From positions 186,001 to 250,000 of the forward strand of contig CBDDTF010000001.1 in assembly GCA_965233705.1 (NCBI GenBank): a stretch of DNA of 64,000 nt, read 5' to 3'. Position numbers and translations under genes: made by a program. The notes beneath the pieces were generated by a model that saw only the letters and a list, made by a program, of their open reading frames with translations, was not told the origin of the DNA and made no database searches. This DNA comes from Algihabitans sp965233705. GTDB taxonomy: Bacteria > Pseudomonadota > Alphaproteobacteria > Kiloniellales > DSM-21159. The stretch's first letter is position 1, and each line of letters starts with the position of its first letter. Positions 18,409 through 27,138 of this stretch are shown here, piece after piece.

Positions 18409-19206
18409 ATGTACTCGCTGCCGCGCCGCCTCCTGAATTCCGCCATCGGTCGCAGTCGAGCCGCCCTGGGCTCTGCCGCTTGGGGGCCGCAACGGCGATC
18501 TCCCTCTGTAAGCCAGGAAGAATTCGAACAGCAGCTTCAAGAGATGATCGCCACACGGGCGGCAGCGATGCCGCCACGCGAAGCGCTCAAGTTCCTTTTC
18601 CGCCTTGACGCCTTTCTCTACGCGCATCAGGGACAGCAGTCGGTCGCTTACGGCAACGGGCTGCACAGCAAGCATCGGCATATCCGTTACCACGACTACT
18701 TCGTCGAGCGGCTTTCCGAAGGCGAGACCGTGCTTGACATCGGCTGCGGCAACGGCGCTCTCGCCCACAGCATGGCGTCGCGTGCCGGTGCGCGGGTGAC
18801 GGCCGTTGACCTAGAGCCGAGCAATATCGAGGTCGCGCGCGACAGGCATGACCATCCCGGTGTCACCTACATCGTCGGCGACGCACTGACCGACCTTCCC
18901 GCGGGCCGTTTCGACACCGTCGTGATGTCCAACGTCCTCGAACATCTCCCCGAGCGGCCAGCGTTCCTCCGTCGCGCCATGGCGTCGAGCGGGGCAGCCC
19001 GCATCCTGCTGCGGGTGCCGACCTTCGAGCGGGACTGGCGGGTGCCGCTGAAACAGGAGCTTGAGGTCGAGTGGCGCCTGGACCCGACGCACTATACCGA
19101 ATACCGCCTGGATGAGTTCGCCGAGGAGCTCGAGCAGGCCGGCCTACAGACGACGGACCAGCGCGTTAACTGGGGAGAGATCTGGGCCGAGGCCAGGCCG
19201 AAATGA
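18409..19206 (+). CDS. SAM-dependent methyltransferase, paralog of the 26292 gene
   Basis: The 265-residue protein has motif I (VLDIGCGNGALA) starting at residue 108, then VTAVDLEPSNIEVA and SNVLEHLPERPAF. It has the same length as the protein at 26292-27089, with motif I at the same residue. Both share a late segment with DW, a basic stretch, then W-D-H-EYT/EYR, so they are paralogs flanking six intervening genes. The ATG at 18409 has no strong ribosome site. A glycan methylation role is inferred. Confidence 0.78.
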   Translation: MYSLPRRLLNSAIGRSRAALGSAAWGPQRRSPSVSQEEFEQQLQEMIATRAAAMPPREALKFLFRLDAFLYAHQGQQSVAYGNGLHSKHRHIRYHDYFVERLSEGETVLDIGCGNGALAHSMASRAGARVTAVDLEPSNIEVARDRHDHPGVTYIVGDALTDLPAGRFDTVVMSNVLEHLPERPAFLRRAMASSGAARILLRVPTFERDWRVPLKQELEVEWRLDPTHYTEYRLDEFAEELEQAGLQTTDQRVNWGEIWAEARPK

Positions 19207-20168
19207 CGCCAACCGTGTCCGTCATCATGGCCGTTCACAATGGCGAACCTTATCTGGCCGACTCGATTGACAGCATCCTTGGACAAAGCTTTGAAGACTT
19301 CGAATTCCTTATCGTCGACGATGCCTCTACCGACGCCACGGCTGCGATTCTGGCCGACTATGCCGCGCGCGACCCGCGCATTCGTGTCCTCTCGCCCAAT
19401 ACACGTCTGGGCTTTACTGCCGCCCTGAACGTCGCCGTCGACGAAGTGCGAGGCGACGTCATCGCCCGGCATGATGCCGACGACTTGAGCCATCCTGACC
19501 GACTTCAGCGGCAGCTCGCCGCGCTTCGAGAGGATGACCAGCTCGGCCTTCTTGGCACCAGCTACCATGTCATCGATTCCGAGGGCAGGCACCTAAAGTC
19601 CGAAGAGCTGCACACGAGCGACGCGGCGCTGCGCTGGCTCAGCCTGTTCCACAACCCGTTCTGCCATACATCTGTGATGGTTCGACGCGCGTTGGTTGAA
19701 CGCGCTGGCGGGTATGATGAAACACTGCCCTTCAGCCAAGACTTCGACCTCTGGACGCGCATCATGGCATACACACGCGTGGCCAACCTCGCCGACCCTC
19801 TGGTGTCCTGGCGCACCCACCCGACTTCGATCAGTTCGTCCCGCCGGGTGGAGCAACAGCAGATCAGCGATGCGATCGCTGCCCGACAGATGGCGGCGTT
19901 GCTTGAGGTGGAAAGTGTGTCAATTAGGGACGCTCACGTTTTGCGCAAGCTGGTCCATGGATTGCGCGAGGGGGTGGACCGTGAACGCGAGACCGCAGCG
20001 CTGGCGTTATTGCGGCGCTTGTTCGCAGCCTTCCAAACCTCCGCGCTGACAAGCGACAGCGACCACCTCTCATTGCCGGGAATGAGCCTGCTTGCGCCCC
20101 CAACACACCAGTCGAGGTTCCATGCATTCTTGCGGCGCGCCGGCCGAGCGCTGACTCGCTCAACCTGA
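19203..20168 (+). CDS. GT2 glycosyltransferase
   Basis: The 321-residue protein has the canonical GT-A start SVIMAVHNGEPYLADSIDSIL, VDDASTDAT and ARHDADDLSHPDRL as the DXD region, then FCHTSVMVRR and FSQDFDLWTRI. It is a typical O-antigen family 2 transferase. It overlaps the preceding methyltransferase stop by 4 nt, so the two are probably co-translated. The donor sugar is unknown. Confidence 0.88.
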   Translation: MTPTVSVIMAVHNGEPYLADSIDSILGQSFEDFEFLIVDDASTDATAAILADYAARDPRIRVLSPNTRLGFTAALNVAVDEVRGDVIARHDADDLSHPDRLQRQLAALREDDQLGLLGTSYHVIDSEGRHLKSEELHTSDAALRWLSLFHNPFCHTSVMVRRALVERAGGYDETLPFSQDFDLWTRIMAYTRVANLADPLVSWRTHPTSISSSRRVEQQQISDAIAARQMAALLEVESVSIRDAHVLRKLVHGLREGVDRERETAALALLRRLFAAFQTSALTSDSDHLSLPGMSLLAPPTHQSRFHAFLRRAGRALTRST

Positions 20169-20181
20169 GGCCATCGACTCG

Positions 20182-21198
20182 ATGAATGAGCAGATGATAC
20201 CGCATGATACAAAGGTCGACGCGCCTTTGCTCATTTCCGTTGTTGTATGCACATACAATCGGGCAACTCTGCTTGAGTCGCTCCTTGAGAGCCTGACACG
20301 CCAGACGCTTTCCGATCACTGCTTCGAGGTGATCGTCGTCGACAACAACTCGATCGACCAAACAAAAACTATATGTCAGAATTTCGAGAAACGCTTTACA
20401 TATTTTGTTTATTCTTCTGAACCCAAGCAAGGTCTGTCTCACGCACGCAACAACGGCTATCGCCATGCCCGCGGTCTTTATGTTGCCTATCTCGACGACG
20501 AATGCTTGGTGCCGAAAGACTGGCTCACGACCGCGGTCAAGCACACGCAGCAAGGGCGCCCCGATATGATGGGGGGGCCATATGGCTGCCACTATGAAGG
20601 GCCGAAGCCAGCCTGGGTCCGCGATAGCTACTTCAGCACTATTGATGAGCTTGGCTCCAGCCTCAGAAAACTGCCCCCTTCTGAATACCTATCCGGCGGG
20701 AACATGTTCATTCTTCGCTCGACACTCGATGAACTCGGCGGCTTCGACCCTTCCTTCGGCATGTCCGGCAAGCGGCTTGGCTATGCTGAAGAAATAGACT
20801 TCCAAAAGCGCCTCATTGCTCATAACCCCAATGCAGAGAGACTTTACGATCCTGACCTCGTGGTCTCCCACATGGTTCGCCAAGAAAAACTTAATATTAG
20901 ATTCCTGGTCCGATCCCATTATGCAAACGGAATCTCGCAAGCAGCTTTGCGACAGGACCAACTAGGCCATGAATATGACATGCCAATCACCAAAATGGCC
21001 CTGTATATTGGAAATCAAATCGGAAAACTATCAAATAATATTGTCGTGGCCGCGCTGCTGCGAGATCGAACGCGACACCCGTTCCTCATCAATGCGCTCC
21101 TGGAGCAAGGATTTGAGCCCATTGAACGCATTGGCTTCGCGCTGGCGGCACGGCAGCTCTGTCGTGACAAGGCCCAGAACCGAGCGAAAGGCTGGTAG
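20182..21198 (+). CDS. GT2 glycosyltransferase with unusually AT-rich coding sequence
   Basis: The 338-residue protein has SVVVCTYNRATLLESLLESL, VDNNSIDQT and YLDDECLVPKDWL (DXD), followed by FGMSGKRLGYAEEIDFQKRL, typical of family 2 inverting transferases. Several stretches, such as 20340-20420 and 20880-21060, are visibly richer in A+T than the neighbouring genes, with more AAA, ATA and TTT codons. This suggests recent transfer of this gene. It lies 13 nt after the previous GT2 and 3 nt before the second AsnB-like gene. Confidence 0.88.
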   Translation: MNEQMIPHDTKVDAPLLISVVVCTYNRATLLESLLESLTRQTLSDHCFEVIVVDNNSIDQTKTICQNFEKRFTYFVYSSEPKQGLSHARNNGYRHARGLYVAYLDDECLVPKDWLTTAVKHTQQGRPDMMGGPYGCHYEGPKPAWVRDSYFSTIDELGSSLRKLPPSEYLSGGNMFILRSTLDELGGFDPSFGMSGKRLGYAEEIDFQKRLIAHNPNAERLYDPDLVVSHMVRQEKLNIRFLVRSHYANGISQAALRQDQLGHEYDMPITKMALYIGNQIGKLSNNIVVAALLRDRTRHPFLINALLEQGFEPIERIGFALAARQLCRDKAQNRAKGW

Positions 21199-21201
21199 AC
21201 C

Positions 21202-23112
21202 ATGTGCGGAATTGCGGGCACCGTCAGCCGCAGCGCGTCCAACGGCTCTGCGATCGCTGCGCAGCTTTGCGGCCTTCTGCGCCACCGCGGCCCTGATGGG
21301 GAGGGACATTACGCCGACGAACGCGTCGCCTTGTCCATGCGTCGGCTCGCGATCATCGATATTGAAGGCGCGGATCAACCGATCCACAGCCGCGACGGTC
21401 GGTATGTGCTAATCGCCAATGGCGAAATCTACAACCATATCGAACTGCGCGCCGAAATGGCCGCGGCCGGCGCGGACTTCGTCACCGGCGGCGATGTCGA
21501 GACGATTCTGCACGCCTATGCGCTAGATGGCGAGACCGGCCTGTCCCGATTGCGCGGGATGTTTGCCTTCGCGCTTTTCGACCGCGCGGCACAGCGGCTG
21601 ATCCTCGGCCGTGATCGCATGGGGGAAAAACCGCTCTATCTTGTCGAGCACGACGATGGCCTGACCTTCTGCTCGGAGCTAAGGCCTTTGGTCGCTGCCG
21701 GCGTGGTTCCAGTGAAGCTCGATCCGGTCAGCATCCACGAGTATTTTCACTATGCTTACGTTCCCGAGCCGCGCACGCCGCTGCAAGGCGTGCGCAAACT
21801 GCCGGCTGGCCACATCCTCACGGTCGATGTCGACAACTGGCAGCGCGAGGAACGGCGCTACTGGAACCTGCTGTCGAGTCCTCCGCTTAAAGGCGATCCC
21901 GCGCAAGCGATCAAGGGAGTTCTCGACGAGATCGGCCAGCAGATCATCCGCGCGGATGTGCCGGTCGGCGTGGCCCTGAGTGGTGGCGTGGACTCAAGTG
22001 TCGTCGCGGCGCTCGCGGTACGCCATGCGGACAAGCCCCTGACCGCCTTTACCGTTGGCTATGCTGGATACCCCGAGACAGACGAGCGCAATGACGCCAA
22101 AGCGCTTGCCAAGCACCTGGGTATGGCGGTCGAAGAGATCGAGATCGAAGGCGGCTCGATTGTGCAGGGCGTTGAATCGCTGATCGCCGAACGTGACGAT
22201 CCCATTGCCGATATCTCCGGGGAAGGCTATCGCGCGATTATGCGGGCAGCGCGGAGTCATGGCACGCCGGTCATGCTGCTCGGGCAAGGCGGCGACGAGC
22301 TGTTTTGGGGCTATGAGTGGACCCGCCAGGCCGTCGCGCTGGCCGAGCGGAAAAATCGCGGGGAGGACATAGAGCGCGAGCTCGACGCCATCGGCCGGAG
22401 TAGTAGGCGGCGCCGGATCTTGCCCCCATGGCGCACCCACGATTGGGTGCGCCCTCCCCGCCCCGCCGCCGATCGCCTGCCCTTCTACGACGTCGCCCCG
22501 GTTTTTAGATCGGCCGAGGGGGAAGTGCGGCGGCTCTACAGCGCGGAATGGAAGCGCTCGCTGGCCACAACCGATGCGGGGGCGCTGTTTCGATTTCCGC
22601 GGCCCTGGTCTCGTCCCGATCTGCTGATAACCGACCTGATCTGCGGCACCTATCTGCGCGAAAACGGCCTCGCCCAAGCCGATCGGTTGGGTATGAGCGC
22701 CTCCGTCGAGACGCGGCTGCCGCTGGTGGACTATCGCTTGGTCGAGACGGTTATCGGGCTTCGAAAAAACCAGCGCGACGACCAGCTACCGCCGAAAGCC
22801 TGGCTGAAGGCCGCCGTTGCCGACCTACTGCCGCCTTGGGTTCTGTCCCGCCCCAAGAAGGGCTTTACTCCGCCGGTTTTCGACTGGCATCAGCGGATCT
22901 TCGCCGCCTTGGGCGAAAAACTACGAGACGGGCGCCTGGCCGCTCATGGCGTGCTGTCAGCCCCAGCAGCCGCGACACTTGCTCAGGGAGGGATGCCACG
23001 ACACTCCGTCGTCCCGCTCTCTTTCAAAGCCTTGGTGCTGGAGCTCTGGCTGCGGGACCTGGAGGCACTCAGTAACCGCGCTCCTGCACGCGAAAGGGCG
23101 ATGAGGGGATGA
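21202..23112 (+). CDS. Asparagine synthetase-like glutamine amidotransferase (AsnB family), second copy
   Basis: The 636-residue protein begins MCGIAG with Cys2 available. It keeps the standard ANGEIYN (Asn73-Gly74) oxyanion region that the first copy has lost. The PP-loop SGGVDS is at 260-265, and a C-terminal synthetase domain carries GGDELFWGY. The two copies are clearly different lineages rather than a recent duplication. In this context it probably amidates a carboxylated sugar or an amino-acid substituent of the glycan. A metabolic asparagine synthetase is possible but less likely given the operon. Confidence 0.87.
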   Translation: MCGIAGTVSRSASNGSAIAAQLCGLLRHRGPDGEGHYADERVALSMRRLAIIDIEGADQPIHSRDGRYVLIANGEIYNHIELRAEMAAAGADFVTGGDVETILHAYALDGETGLSRLRGMFAFALFDRAAQRLILGRDRMGEKPLYLVEHDDGLTFCSELRPLVAAGVVPVKLDPVSIHEYFHYAYVPEPRTPLQGVRKLPAGHILTVDVDNWQREERRYWNLLSSPPLKGDPAQAIKGVLDEIGQQIIRADVPVGVALSGGVDSSVVAALAVRHADKPLTAFTVGYAGYPETDERNDAKALAKHLGMAVEEIEIEGGSIVQGVESLIAERDDPIADISGEGYRAIMRAARSHGTPVMLLGQGGDELFWGYEWTRQAVALAERKNRGEDIERELDAIGRSSRRRRILPPWRTHDWVRPPRPAADRLPFYDVAPVFRSAEGEVRRLYSAEWKRSLATTDAGALFRFPRPWSRPDLLITDLICGTYLRENGLAQADRLGMSASVETRLPLVDYRLVETVIGLRKNQRDDQLPPKAWLKAAVADLLPPWVLSRPKKGFTPPVFDWHQRIFAALGEKLRDGRLAAHGVLSAPAAATLAQGGMPRHSVVPLSFKALVLELWLRDLEALSNRAPARERAMRG

Positions 23113-24134
23113 TCAGCCTGTTCAGCACCGCCAAGGCCTTCGACGGTCATACGGCGGTGATCCAGGAGAATGCGCTGGATAGCTGGCGCGCCCTGGCCCC
23201 TGATGTCGAGGTGCTGCTGTTCGGGGACGACCCGGGAACCGCGGAGGCGGCGCGGCTGCGCGGTTTCCGGCACTTTCCGAACGTCGAACGCACCGAACAC
23301 GGGACCCCCCTGCTCAGCGACATCTTTCGGCAGGCGGTGGAGAAAGCCAGCAACCAAATCATCTGCTACGTCAACGCCGACATCATCCTCCGGCCTGACT
23401 TCGTGGCGGCGCTCCGGCAAGTGGCTGAGCAGTACGACCGCTTCCTGGCCGTTGCTCAGCGCGTGAACCTCGAGATCACCGAGCGGCTCTCCTTCGACGA
23501 AGACGCAGCACGCGCGCTGGCAAAACAGATGTGCCGCGAGGGGCTCGTCGAACCGCCGGACGGCATCGACTTCTTCGCCTTCACGCGACGCGCCGCCGTG
23601 AGCCTGCCCCCTTTCGCCGTCGGTCGGCCCTGCTGGGACAACTGGCTGATCATGGATGCCAAGCGGCGCGGCATTCCAGTCGTCGACGTCACGCCGGTCT
23701 GCCGGATCGTGCATCAGAACCACGGGTACCGCCACGTGCCGCAGGGAAGCGGGCGGAACTGGGAAGGTCCGGAGGCCGACGCCAATCGGGCCTTGGCCGC
23801 CATCGCGGGGGACAGCTTCAGCCCGGCGGACTACACGATTCTTTCTGCCGATGTCTGCCTGCACAAACGTGGCCTACGGCCCATGACGCCGTTTCAACGC
23901 TGGTCTCGGCGCCTCCGCCACCATCCTGCCTGGCCCCAAAGCGGCTATAGGACACCGTCGAACGTTGGAGCAGGGCGCTGGCTGGTCCGCGCCGGCTCCT
24001 CCAGCCTCCGCCGCCTGCTGCCAAGGTCGCTCGCCCTCGACCTTAAGCGTCGCGCGAAAGCCCTGTTCGCTTACCAGTCGAAACGAGATCAGGCGCTTGA
24101 GTCAGATCGCGAAAAAGACGCGGGACCGCACTGA
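23109..24134 (+). CDS. Putative glycosyltransferase (GT-A-like)
   Basis: The 341-residue protein starts MISLFSTAKAFDGHTAVIQENALDSW and has YVNADIILRPDFVAAL, where NAD could act as the DXD-like metal motif. A conserved FFAFTRRA and WDNWLIMDAKRRGIPVVDVT region follows. The pattern occurs in uncharacterised polysaccharide-locus transferases. It overlaps the AsnB-like stop by 4 nt and its own stop shares one base with the next start. Function is inferred from fold-like motifs and context only. Confidence 0.6.
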   Translation: MISLFSTAKAFDGHTAVIQENALDSWRALAPDVEVLLFGDDPGTAEAARLRGFRHFPNVERTEHGTPLLSDIFRQAVEKASNQIICYVNADIILRPDFVAALRQVAEQYDRFLAVAQRVNLEITERLSFDEDAARALAKQMCREGLVEPPDGIDFFAFTRRAAVSLPPFAVGRPCWDNWLIMDAKRRGIPVVDVTPVCRIVHQNHGYRHVPQGSGRNWEGPEADANRALAAIAGDSFSPADYTILSADVCLHKRGLRPMTPFQRWSRRLRHHPAWPQSGYRTPSNVGAGRWLVRAGSSSLRRLLPRSLALDLKRRAKALFAYQSKRDQALESDREKDAGPH

Positions 24135-25543
24135 TGCGCCAGCCGCCTGCCCAACGCATCCTCCACATCAACGAAGCTGACGCAGGTGGCGGCGCCCAGG
24201 TGATCGCACGCACCATGATGCAGGCCGCGCGCGCGGCGGATCGCGAGAGCTGGCTTCTGGTCAATCGCAAGCTGACCGAGGACCCGGCCGTCCTGCCCAT
24301 CCCACGGAGTGGCGGCGGCCCGGCTGCTTGGCGGAGCACCTGCCAGGCGCTTGCCGGCCTCGGCGACCGGCTGCCTGGCCGGCCCGGCCGCGCCTTTGGG
24401 CGCGCCGCACGTCTGGCGGAGCAGCCCTTCGACGCCCTCGACTGGCTGTGGGGACGCGAGCCCTTCCACCGCCCGCTCACCCGCCGCCTCACGGAGATCG
24501 CCCCGGGGCGCCCCGACCTGATCCACGCCCACAATCTGCATCACGCCTACTTCGATCTGCGCGCGCTCCCCGAGCTGTCGAAGCGAGCCCCTCTCGTCAT
24601 GACTCTCCACGACGAGTGGCTACTGACGGGCCACTGCGCAGGCACAATTGGATGTGACAAGTGGCGTCACGGTTGCGGCGGCTGCCCGGATCTTGGCCGC
24701 TACCCGCCGCTCCGCCGCGATCGCACGGCCGCGAACTGGCGCCGCAAGGCCGAGATCTATAAGCGCTCCCGCCTGTTCGTGAGCACGCCATCCCAATGGC
24801 TGATGAGCCGCGTCGAGGAGTCGATGCTCGCGCAAGGCATTGCCGAGCGCCGAGTCATCCACAACGGCATCGACACCGCCACCTTCCGAACCGGCGACCG
24901 GCAGGCCGCTCGGCAGCGCTTCGACCTCCCGGCAGACGCTTACGTCCTGCTCTTCGCGGCCAATGGCATGAAAAGCAATATCTACAAGGACTATCCGACA
25001 ATCCGGGAGGCGCTGCGACAGCTTACCCGCACAGTGCCGGACCGACAGGTAGTCCTCCTCGCTCTCGGCGACGAAGCCGGCGATCCGGAGGCGGACGGTG
25101 TCGACATCCGCTTTCTCGGGCTGACGAACCGCCAGGATGTCGTCCGCGACGCCTACAAGGCCGCCGACCTCTATCTTCACGCGGCGCGATCCGACAACTT
25201 CCCGACGACCATCCTGGAAGCCCTTGCCGCCGGACGACCGGTCGTCGCCACCGCGGTCGGGGGCATTCCCGAACAGATTAGGAGCCTCGCCCTTCCCGGC
25301 AGCGACACGACTCAATCGACCGTGCCGCTCGAGCAGGCAACCGGCACACTGGTCGAGAAGGGAGACGCCACGGCGATGGCCGCAGCCTCTCGGGCCCTGC
25401 TGACTGACCCCAGCCTGCGTTCCCGACTGGCTGCGAATGCCGCCCGCGACGCGCAGGACCGCTTCGACATCGCAGTTCAGACACGCGCCTATCTCGACTG
25501 GTACGATGAACTGGTCGAACGGATTCCATGTGAACAGCAATGA
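24134..25543 (+). CDS. GT4 glycosyltransferase
   Basis: The 469-residue GT-B enzyme has N-terminal ILHINEADAGGGAQVIA, a Cys-rich central segment near HDEWLLTGHCAGTIGCDKW, and the C-terminal donor site with RSDNFPTTILEALAAGRPVVAT. The last matches the EX7E motif of family 4. It resembles the truncated gene at the left window edge in its first 150 residues. The start overlaps the preceding TGA by one base (TGATG). Confidence 0.88.
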   Translation: MRQPPAQRILHINEADAGGGAQVIARTMMQAARAADRESWLLVNRKLTEDPAVLPIPRSGGGPAAWRSTCQALAGLGDRLPGRPGRAFGRAARLAEQPFDALDWLWGREPFHRPLTRRLTEIAPGRPDLIHAHNLHHAYFDLRALPELSKRAPLVMTLHDEWLLTGHCAGTIGCDKWRHGCGGCPDLGRYPPLRRDRTAANWRRKAEIYKRSRLFVSTPSQWLMSRVEESMLAQGIAERRVIHNGIDTATFRTGDRQAARQRFDLPADAYVLLFAANGMKSNIYKDYPTIREALRQLTRTVPDRQVVLLALGDEAGDPEADGVDIRFLGLTNRQDVVRDAYKAADLYLHAARSDNFPTTILEALAAGRPVVATAVGGIPEQIRSLALPGSDTTQSTVPLEQATGTLVEKGDATAMAAASRALLTDPSLRSRLAANAARDAQDRFDIAVQTRAYLDWYDELVERIPCEQQ

Positions 25544-25556
25544 GCCCAATACTATC

Positions 25557-26228
25557 ATGACGGCTGAAGCACACTACGATGCCGACTACTTCAACTGGCA
25601 GAAGAATGTCGGAGCTTTTGGCGGCATTGCGAATCTGATAAAATTTGAAGAATTCATCAGGTCCGATGATCGCCTTGTCGACTTCGGATGCGGCGGCGGC
25701 TTTCTGCTGGCAAACATCCGTTGTGAAGAAAAGGTCGGCGTTGAAATCAATCCGACAGCGCGCGAGGCTGCGCAGAAGCATGGGCTGAAAGTGGTGTCCA
25801 CGCTCTCGGACCTGCCGGATAACTGGGCCTCGCTGGTCATATCCAACCACGCGCTGGAACACGTCGAACACCCTTTCGATGTTGCACGTGAGATGCTGCG
25901 CGTGCTCGAGCCGGGCGGGCGTGCCGTGATCGTGATCCCCTGCGACCGCTACGACATCGCTTACGACCCGACCGACATCAACCAGCACCTCTACTCATGG
26001 AGCCCGATGAACCTCGGGAATCTCTTCAAGCACGCCGGCTTCAACATCGAATCTTGCGAACTGTTCTTACACACTTGGCCACGGCGCTACGAAGCGATCG
26101 TGCGCCGCTTCGGCTGGCGCGTGTTCCATGTCCTAGCCCGGTGGCAAGGCCGCCGCGAGAGCCGCTGGAAGCAAGTTCGTCTTGTTGCCCACAAGCCAGC
26201 TCCTGTCGCGGAGCTTTCCTGCCAATAG
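25557..26228 (+). CDS. SAM-dependent methyltransferase
   Basis: The protein of about 223 residues opens MTAEAHYDADYFNWQKNVG. The YDxxYF-W pattern is frequent in methyltransferases of glycan and lipid loci. It has motif I LVDFGCGGGFLLA near residue 39 and SNHALEHVEHPF. The ATG at 25557 is chosen over an open upstream extension because the family pattern begins there and it lies just after the GT4 stop. The first 200 bases are A+T-richer than average for the window. Confidence 0.8.
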   Translation: MTAEAHYDADYFNWQKNVGAFGGIANLIKFEEFIRSDDRLVDFGCGGGFLLANIRCEEKVGVEINPTAREAAQKHGLKVVSTLSDLPDNWASLVISNHALEHVEHPFDVAREMLRVLEPGGRAVIVIPCDRYDIAYDPTDINQHLYSWSPMNLGNLFKHAGFNIESCELFLHTWPRRYEAIVRRFGWRVFHVLARWQGRRESRWKQVRLVAHKPAPVAELSCQ

Positions 26229-26291
26229 CGACGCCTTGCCACGCCCACCTCTTTCACCTGCGTAAACTACAGAGACGGAACAGGCCTGATA

Positions 26292-27089
26292 ATGTTGAAA
26301 AGGACCGTTCACAAATTGCTTTCGCGCCTGCGGTCCTTGACTCCTTCACACGGATCGAGCCTCCCTGCATCAAGCGACCAGGAGTTGGGCCATCTGCTTC
26401 AACAGATCGAGACTCTGCTCCCGCCCAGCCAAATCGAGCCCGGGTCTGCCGAGGGGCGAAGAGCATTCGAGGTCTGGTTTAACGTCATGTCTCTGGCAGA
26501 CCGCCGGATCAACCAATACTGCATGTCATACTACGACGGGCGGCACCCGAAGCATGTCATGTGGCGCGCCCACAATGCATTCATTGTCGAGAATGTTCTG
26601 CCTGGTGACCGAGTCCTCGATATCGGGTGCGGTGCCAGCTATTACACCCAGGAACTCGCGGAAATCGCAGAAAGCGTGACGGGAATCGACGTCAACCCAG
26701 AGCGCGTGGCCGCTTCGCAAGCGATGAATCAGAAGCCGAACGTCACCTACCGCGTTATGGACGCGACCCGCGACATCCCCGAAGACGCATTCGACGTTGC
26801 CGTCTGCTCGCACGTTATCGAACATTTGGACGATCCCGTCGCCTTTCTGGCCAGGGTCGCGGAGCGAGTGCCGAGGCTGATCGTCAAGGTCCCCCTCGTC
26901 GACAGCGACTGGCGCAAACTGGTCAAGAAGGATGTCGGCCTGTTCTGGATGGACGACCGCGACCACCGGCGCGAGTACACCGAAGCCCTGCTCTCCGACC
27001 AGCTCGCCGACGCGGGATGGGAGGTCGATACGCTGATCCGAGGTTTCGACCTGCGTGCCACCGCAAGGTCCAAGGGCCTCGCCGCCTAA
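26292..27089 (+). CDS. SAM-dependent methyltransferase, paralog of the 18409 gene
   Basis: The 265-residue protein has motif I (VLDIGCGASYYTQ) starting at residue 108, GIDVNPERVAAS and CSHVIEHLDDPVAF. Length, motif position and the C-terminal DWRKLVKKDVGLFWMDDRDH-type segment match the gene at 18409. It is the last plus-strand gene of the cluster and converges with fcl 49 nt away. Confidence 0.8.
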   Translation: MLKRTVHKLLSRLRSLTPSHGSSLPASSDQELGHLLQQIETLLPPSQIEPGSAEGRRAFEVWFNVMSLADRRINQYCMSYYDGRHPKHVMWRAHNAFIVENVLPGDRVLDIGCGASYYTQELAEIAESVTGIDVNPERVAASQAMNQKPNVTYRVMDATRDIPEDAFDVAVCSHVIEHLDDPVAFLARVAERVPRLIVKVPLVDSDWRKLVKKDVGLFWMDDRDHRREYTEALLSDQLADAGWEVDTLIRGFDLRATARSKGLAA

Positions 27090-27138
27090 GCCGCAACGCA
27101 CCCTCAACCTGATCCCAAAGGCGCCCACGGCGATCGCC

